Origin: JAVVFH01 sp032250585
GTDB lineage: Bacteria > Pseudomonadota > Gammaproteobacteria > Xanthomonadales > SZUA-36
Assembly: GCA_032250585.1 (NCBI GenBank)
Contig: JAVVFH010000052.1
Span: forward strand, 1 to 16,614
Reading direction: 5' to 3'
Length of the DNA: 16,614 bases
In this document: positions 14,373-16,614 of the stretch, piece after piece
Numbering within the stretch: position 1 is the first letter of the stretch
How the letters are laid out: each line of letters begins with the position of its first letter
The notes under the pieces: generated by a model
Told to the model about the DNA's origin: nothing
The model's input: the letters and a program-made list of their open reading frames with translations, nothing else
Databases searched by the model: none
Made by a program: the position numbers and the translations under genes

Positions 14373-16614
14373 TCAGAAGCTGACGCGAGCCGTCACGCCG
14401 TAGGTTCTGGGTTGATTCACGAGGTAGGATACGCGGGCCAGCGTGCCGCGTTCCTGGTCCAGCGCCAGGAAGGCCAGTTCGTCCGTCAGGTTATTGACGT
14501 AAAAGGCCACATCCCAGCGGTCGCTGCGCAGGCCGATGCGGGCATTGGCGACCGTGTACGAAGGCAGTTCGGGGTCGAAAACGAACGTGCTCTGGGTCAG
14601 CGGGCCACCGATGGTGTTCGGCTCGAAAGCCAGCAGGTTGACGGTGCCGAAGCCTTCCGCCTGGTCGCCGATCTGCGTGAAGCGGTCGCCCACGTACTGT
14701 ACGATACCCGTCACGTAAGCATCCCATTCGTTGGATACGGGCCAGACGTAATTGGCGGCCGCGGCGCCCTGCACTTCGGGCACGGTCGCCAGGCGGTTGC
14801 CGTCCTCGATGCCGCCGACCACCGTGGTGTTGCCCTCGCCGTCGGTCGAGGTCACGGTGGAATCGAGTTCCGCCTCGATGAAGCTGGCGGTCAGCGCAAA
14901 GTCGAAACGCTCGGTGGCCTGCACGGCCAGTTCCAGTTCGACGCCGGTGCTGTGCGCATCGGGTACGTTGAAGACCACGCGTGAGGAGCAGGAGCCGGCC
15001 GTTACGGTAGCCTGCAGGTCGCTGATGTCCTGGTAGAAGACGGCCATGTTGAAGGTGGCGCGCCCGTCCATGAACGAGGACTTCAGGCCCAGTTCGTAAT
15101 TCCAGAGTTCCTCGTCCTCCCAGTTTTCACGCCCGCCGAAGGTCTCCAGATCCTGCGGGGTGCACAGCGGCACGTTGAGGGGGTCGTTGATGCCGCCGAG
15201 GCGGAAGCCCTTGGAGACCTGGCCGTTCAGGGACAGGTTGTCGGTGAGTGACCAGTCGGCCATCAGCCGTGGCGCGAGGCCGTCGGCCGAGGTTTCGCCG
15301 ATATTGGTCCCGGGCTCCGCGAAGATGCCGTCGAAGGATTGCACGCGCGATTCGTCGAAATCGTAGTAACGGAGGCCGAAGGTCAGGTCGAAATCCTCCC
15401 GGATGGCCCACGTGGCTTCACCGAAGACCGCGATCTGTTCGAAATCGTAGGCGAGAGCGGACCAGAACAGACCGTCTTTCGGGGCGATGAAGCCGGCGGT
15501 GGGGATGCCGGTGAGGTCTTCGAAGCCGCTGACCAGCAGACCCTGGTTGTACTGGCGGTCGAAATCACTGTAAAAAAGGCCGCCGACCCAGGTGACCGCG
15601 CCGCTTTCGCCGGCCAGTCGCAACTCCTGGGTCCAGCCGTCGGCCTTGGTTGCGTCGTTGAGCGGCGAATCGAGCGTAAACACCTCTTCGGGCAGGCCGA
15701 TGCTGCCGCCGGTAATGCTGCCGGTCAGTGCGCCGGCGTCGCGCACCACCAGGATGTCGCGATCGGTGTACGAGGTGATGGACGTCACCAGCAGGCCGTT
15801 GCCGAATTCATAGGCGACGTTCAGGTCGAGCAGGGTGAATTCGTCGCTGAACGGTTCCTCGATCTGCGTGAACTGCTCGTGCTCTCCCAACTGAACTTGC
15901 GGACGGGTCGTCGTGAACGGATTGGCGAGGATGTTGTAGATGTCCTGGCGGTTCCAGCCATTGGTTTCGACCTCCTGGTAGATCAGCCGCGGCGTGATCG
16001 TCAGCCGGTCGCTCGGCTCGAATCGCAGCGCGATGCGCGCGCCGTAGGTCTCGCCGTCGTTGACGTCCTGGCGGATGCTGCCGTCCGGCTGATGCGCGGC
16101 GACCCAGCCCGGCGTGTCGTTGTAATAGGCCGTCACCCGCAGCGCGGCGTTGTCGCTGAGCGGCGCGTTCACATAGGCTTTGGCGTGGGTGCCGGTGCCG
16201 CCGTTGTCGACGCTGTTCACATTGGCTTCGACCGCGGCGCTGTAGGCTTCCGCCGTGGGCTGGTTGGTGATGTACCGCACCGTGCCGGAAAGGGAACCCG
16301 AACCGTAGAGCGTTCCCTGGGGGCCGCGCAGCACTTCCACGCGGTTCATGTCGAACAGGTCGATATTCGGCGTGAACAAAGACAGTGAGATGACCGACTC
16401 GTCGAGGTAGACACCGACCTGTTCCTTGACACCGGGCTGGTCACGCACGATCTGTCCGGCCGAAGCGCCGCGGATGGCGACCTGGCTTTGGCCGGGGCCG
16501 AGGTTCTGGACCGTGAAAGAGGCAACTGTGCCGGACACATCCTCGATCGACGTCAGGCCGTTGCGCCGCATGTAGTCTTCGGTGCGCGCCGCGATCGAAA
16601 ACGGGACGTCCTGC
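14373..16614 (-). CDS. TonB-dependent outer-membrane receptor (5' partial)
   Basis: 746 residues are visible; the frame is open to the right edge (QDVPFSIAARTEDYMRRNGL), so signal peptide, TonB box and the first part of the plug lie outside. The ATG at 16571 is internal. Plug-domain blocks: VAIRGASAGQ, VGVYLDESVI, the highly conserved MNRVEVLRGPQGTLYGSGSL, then GTVRYITNQP. The 22-strand barrel follows, with receptor-type signatures such as SDEFTLLDLNVAYEF, TQELRLAG, NGQVSKGFRLGGIND, WNYELGLKSSFMDGRATFN, and the closing YGVTARVSF ending in aromatic Phe. Such receptors import siderophores, cobalamin, glycans or other large substrates using TonB energy. No neighbouring gene in the window indicates the substrate. 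It is convergent with the repeat surface-protein gene and separated by the hairpin terminator. Confidence 0.95.
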   Translation of the reverse strand, partial: QDVPFSIAARTEDYMRRNGLTSIEDVSGTVASFTVQNLGPGQSQVAIRGASAGQIVRDQPGVKEQVGVYLDESVISLSLFTPNIDLFDMNRVEVLRGPQGTLYGSGSLSGTVRYITNQPTAEAYSAAVEANVNSVDNGGTGTHAKAYVNAPLSDNAALRVTAYYNDTPGWVAAHQPDGSIRQDVNDGETYGARIALRFEPSDRLTITPRLIYQEVETNGWNRQDIYNILANPFTTTRPQVQLGEHEQFTQIEEPFSDEFTLLDLNVAYEFGNGLLVTSITSYTDRDILVVRDAGALTGSITGGSIGLPEEVFTLDSPLNDATKADGWTQELRLAGESGAVTWVGGLFYSDFDRQYNQGLLVSGFEDLTGIPTAGFIAPKDGLFWSALAYDFEQIAVFGEATWAIREDFDLTFGLRYYDFDESRVQSFDGIFAEPGTNIGETSADGLAPRLMADWSLTDNLSLNGQVSKGFRLGGINDPLNVPLCTPQDLETFGGRENWEDEELWNYELGLKSSFMDGRATFNMAVFYQDISDLQATVTAGSCSSRVVFNVPDAHSTGVELELAVQATERFDFALTASFIEAELDSTVTSTDGEGNTTVVGGIEDGNRLATVPEVQGAAAANYVWPVSNEWDAYVTGIVQYVGDRFTQIGDQAEGFGTVNLLAFEPNTIGGPLTQSTFVFDPELPSYTVANARIGLRSDRWDVAFYVNNLTDELAFLALDQERGTLARVSYLVNQPRTYGVTARVSF

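Noticed and set aside
15339..16388. 349-codon plus-strand frame within the TonB receptor gene
   Set aside because: It lies opposite an unmistakable receptor with plug and barrel motifs; it is a shadow of GC-rich codons.

Overview
The window is a GC-rich stretch of bacterial chromosome. TonB-dependent receptors, a Tat-type gluconate dehydrogenase subunit, an IPTL-CTERM surface protein, an FNR/ANR-type site, a Fur-like site and a hexameric GdhA suggest a Gram-negative, probably aquatic or sediment gammaproteobacterium. The taxon is an inference; no marker gene is present.

Left part (1-2293): the 3' end of an acyl-CoA synthetase gene overlaps a small MoaD/ThiS-type gene, so an operon enters from the left. 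It is followed by about 550 bp of gene debris: the C-terminal end of an integron-type tyrosine recombinase (minus strand) joined to a frameshifted piece of a TonB-dependent receptor (plus strand).

Region 2294-5182 (minus strand): a tightly overlapping three-gene operon, read as a TlpA-type thioredoxin, a gluconate 2-dehydrogenase subunit 3 family protein with a twin-arginine signal, and an FAD-dependent GMC oxidoreductase. It looks like an exported sugar/alcohol dehydrogenase with a redox helper. No cytochrome subunit is visible. The GMC protein departs from the family at both usual catalytic positions.

Region 5183-5832: a divergent intergenic segment with a consensus FNR/ANR box. It leads to a secreted 123-residue protein whose mature part consists of EGKCG/EAKCG motifs with eight cysteines. 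This resembles the HvfA / EGKCG bufferin class of copper-handling RiPP precursors. The expected modification genes (DUF692 and its partner) are absent; a start codon abutting the stop leads only to a 21-codon ORF. This orphan precursor is the most interesting item in the window.

Region 5833-6839: a second graveyard, with a deleted and frameshifted hybrid sensor kinase (minus strand) and a Fur-like box before a 28-residue ORF. A terminator-like hairpin and the gdhA promoter follow.

Region 6840-9018: NADP-type glutamate dehydrogenase, convergent with a dimethylarginine dimethylaminohydrolase-type amidinohydrolase. Both are complete.

Region 9339-14282: a 1647-residue surface protein with a signal peptide, an ice-binding-like (DUF3494) head, thirteen 88-residue repeats of exactly 264 bp each, two diverged repeats and an IPTL-CTERM tail. 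A hairpin terminator separates it from a convergent TonB-dependent receptor that runs off the right edge.
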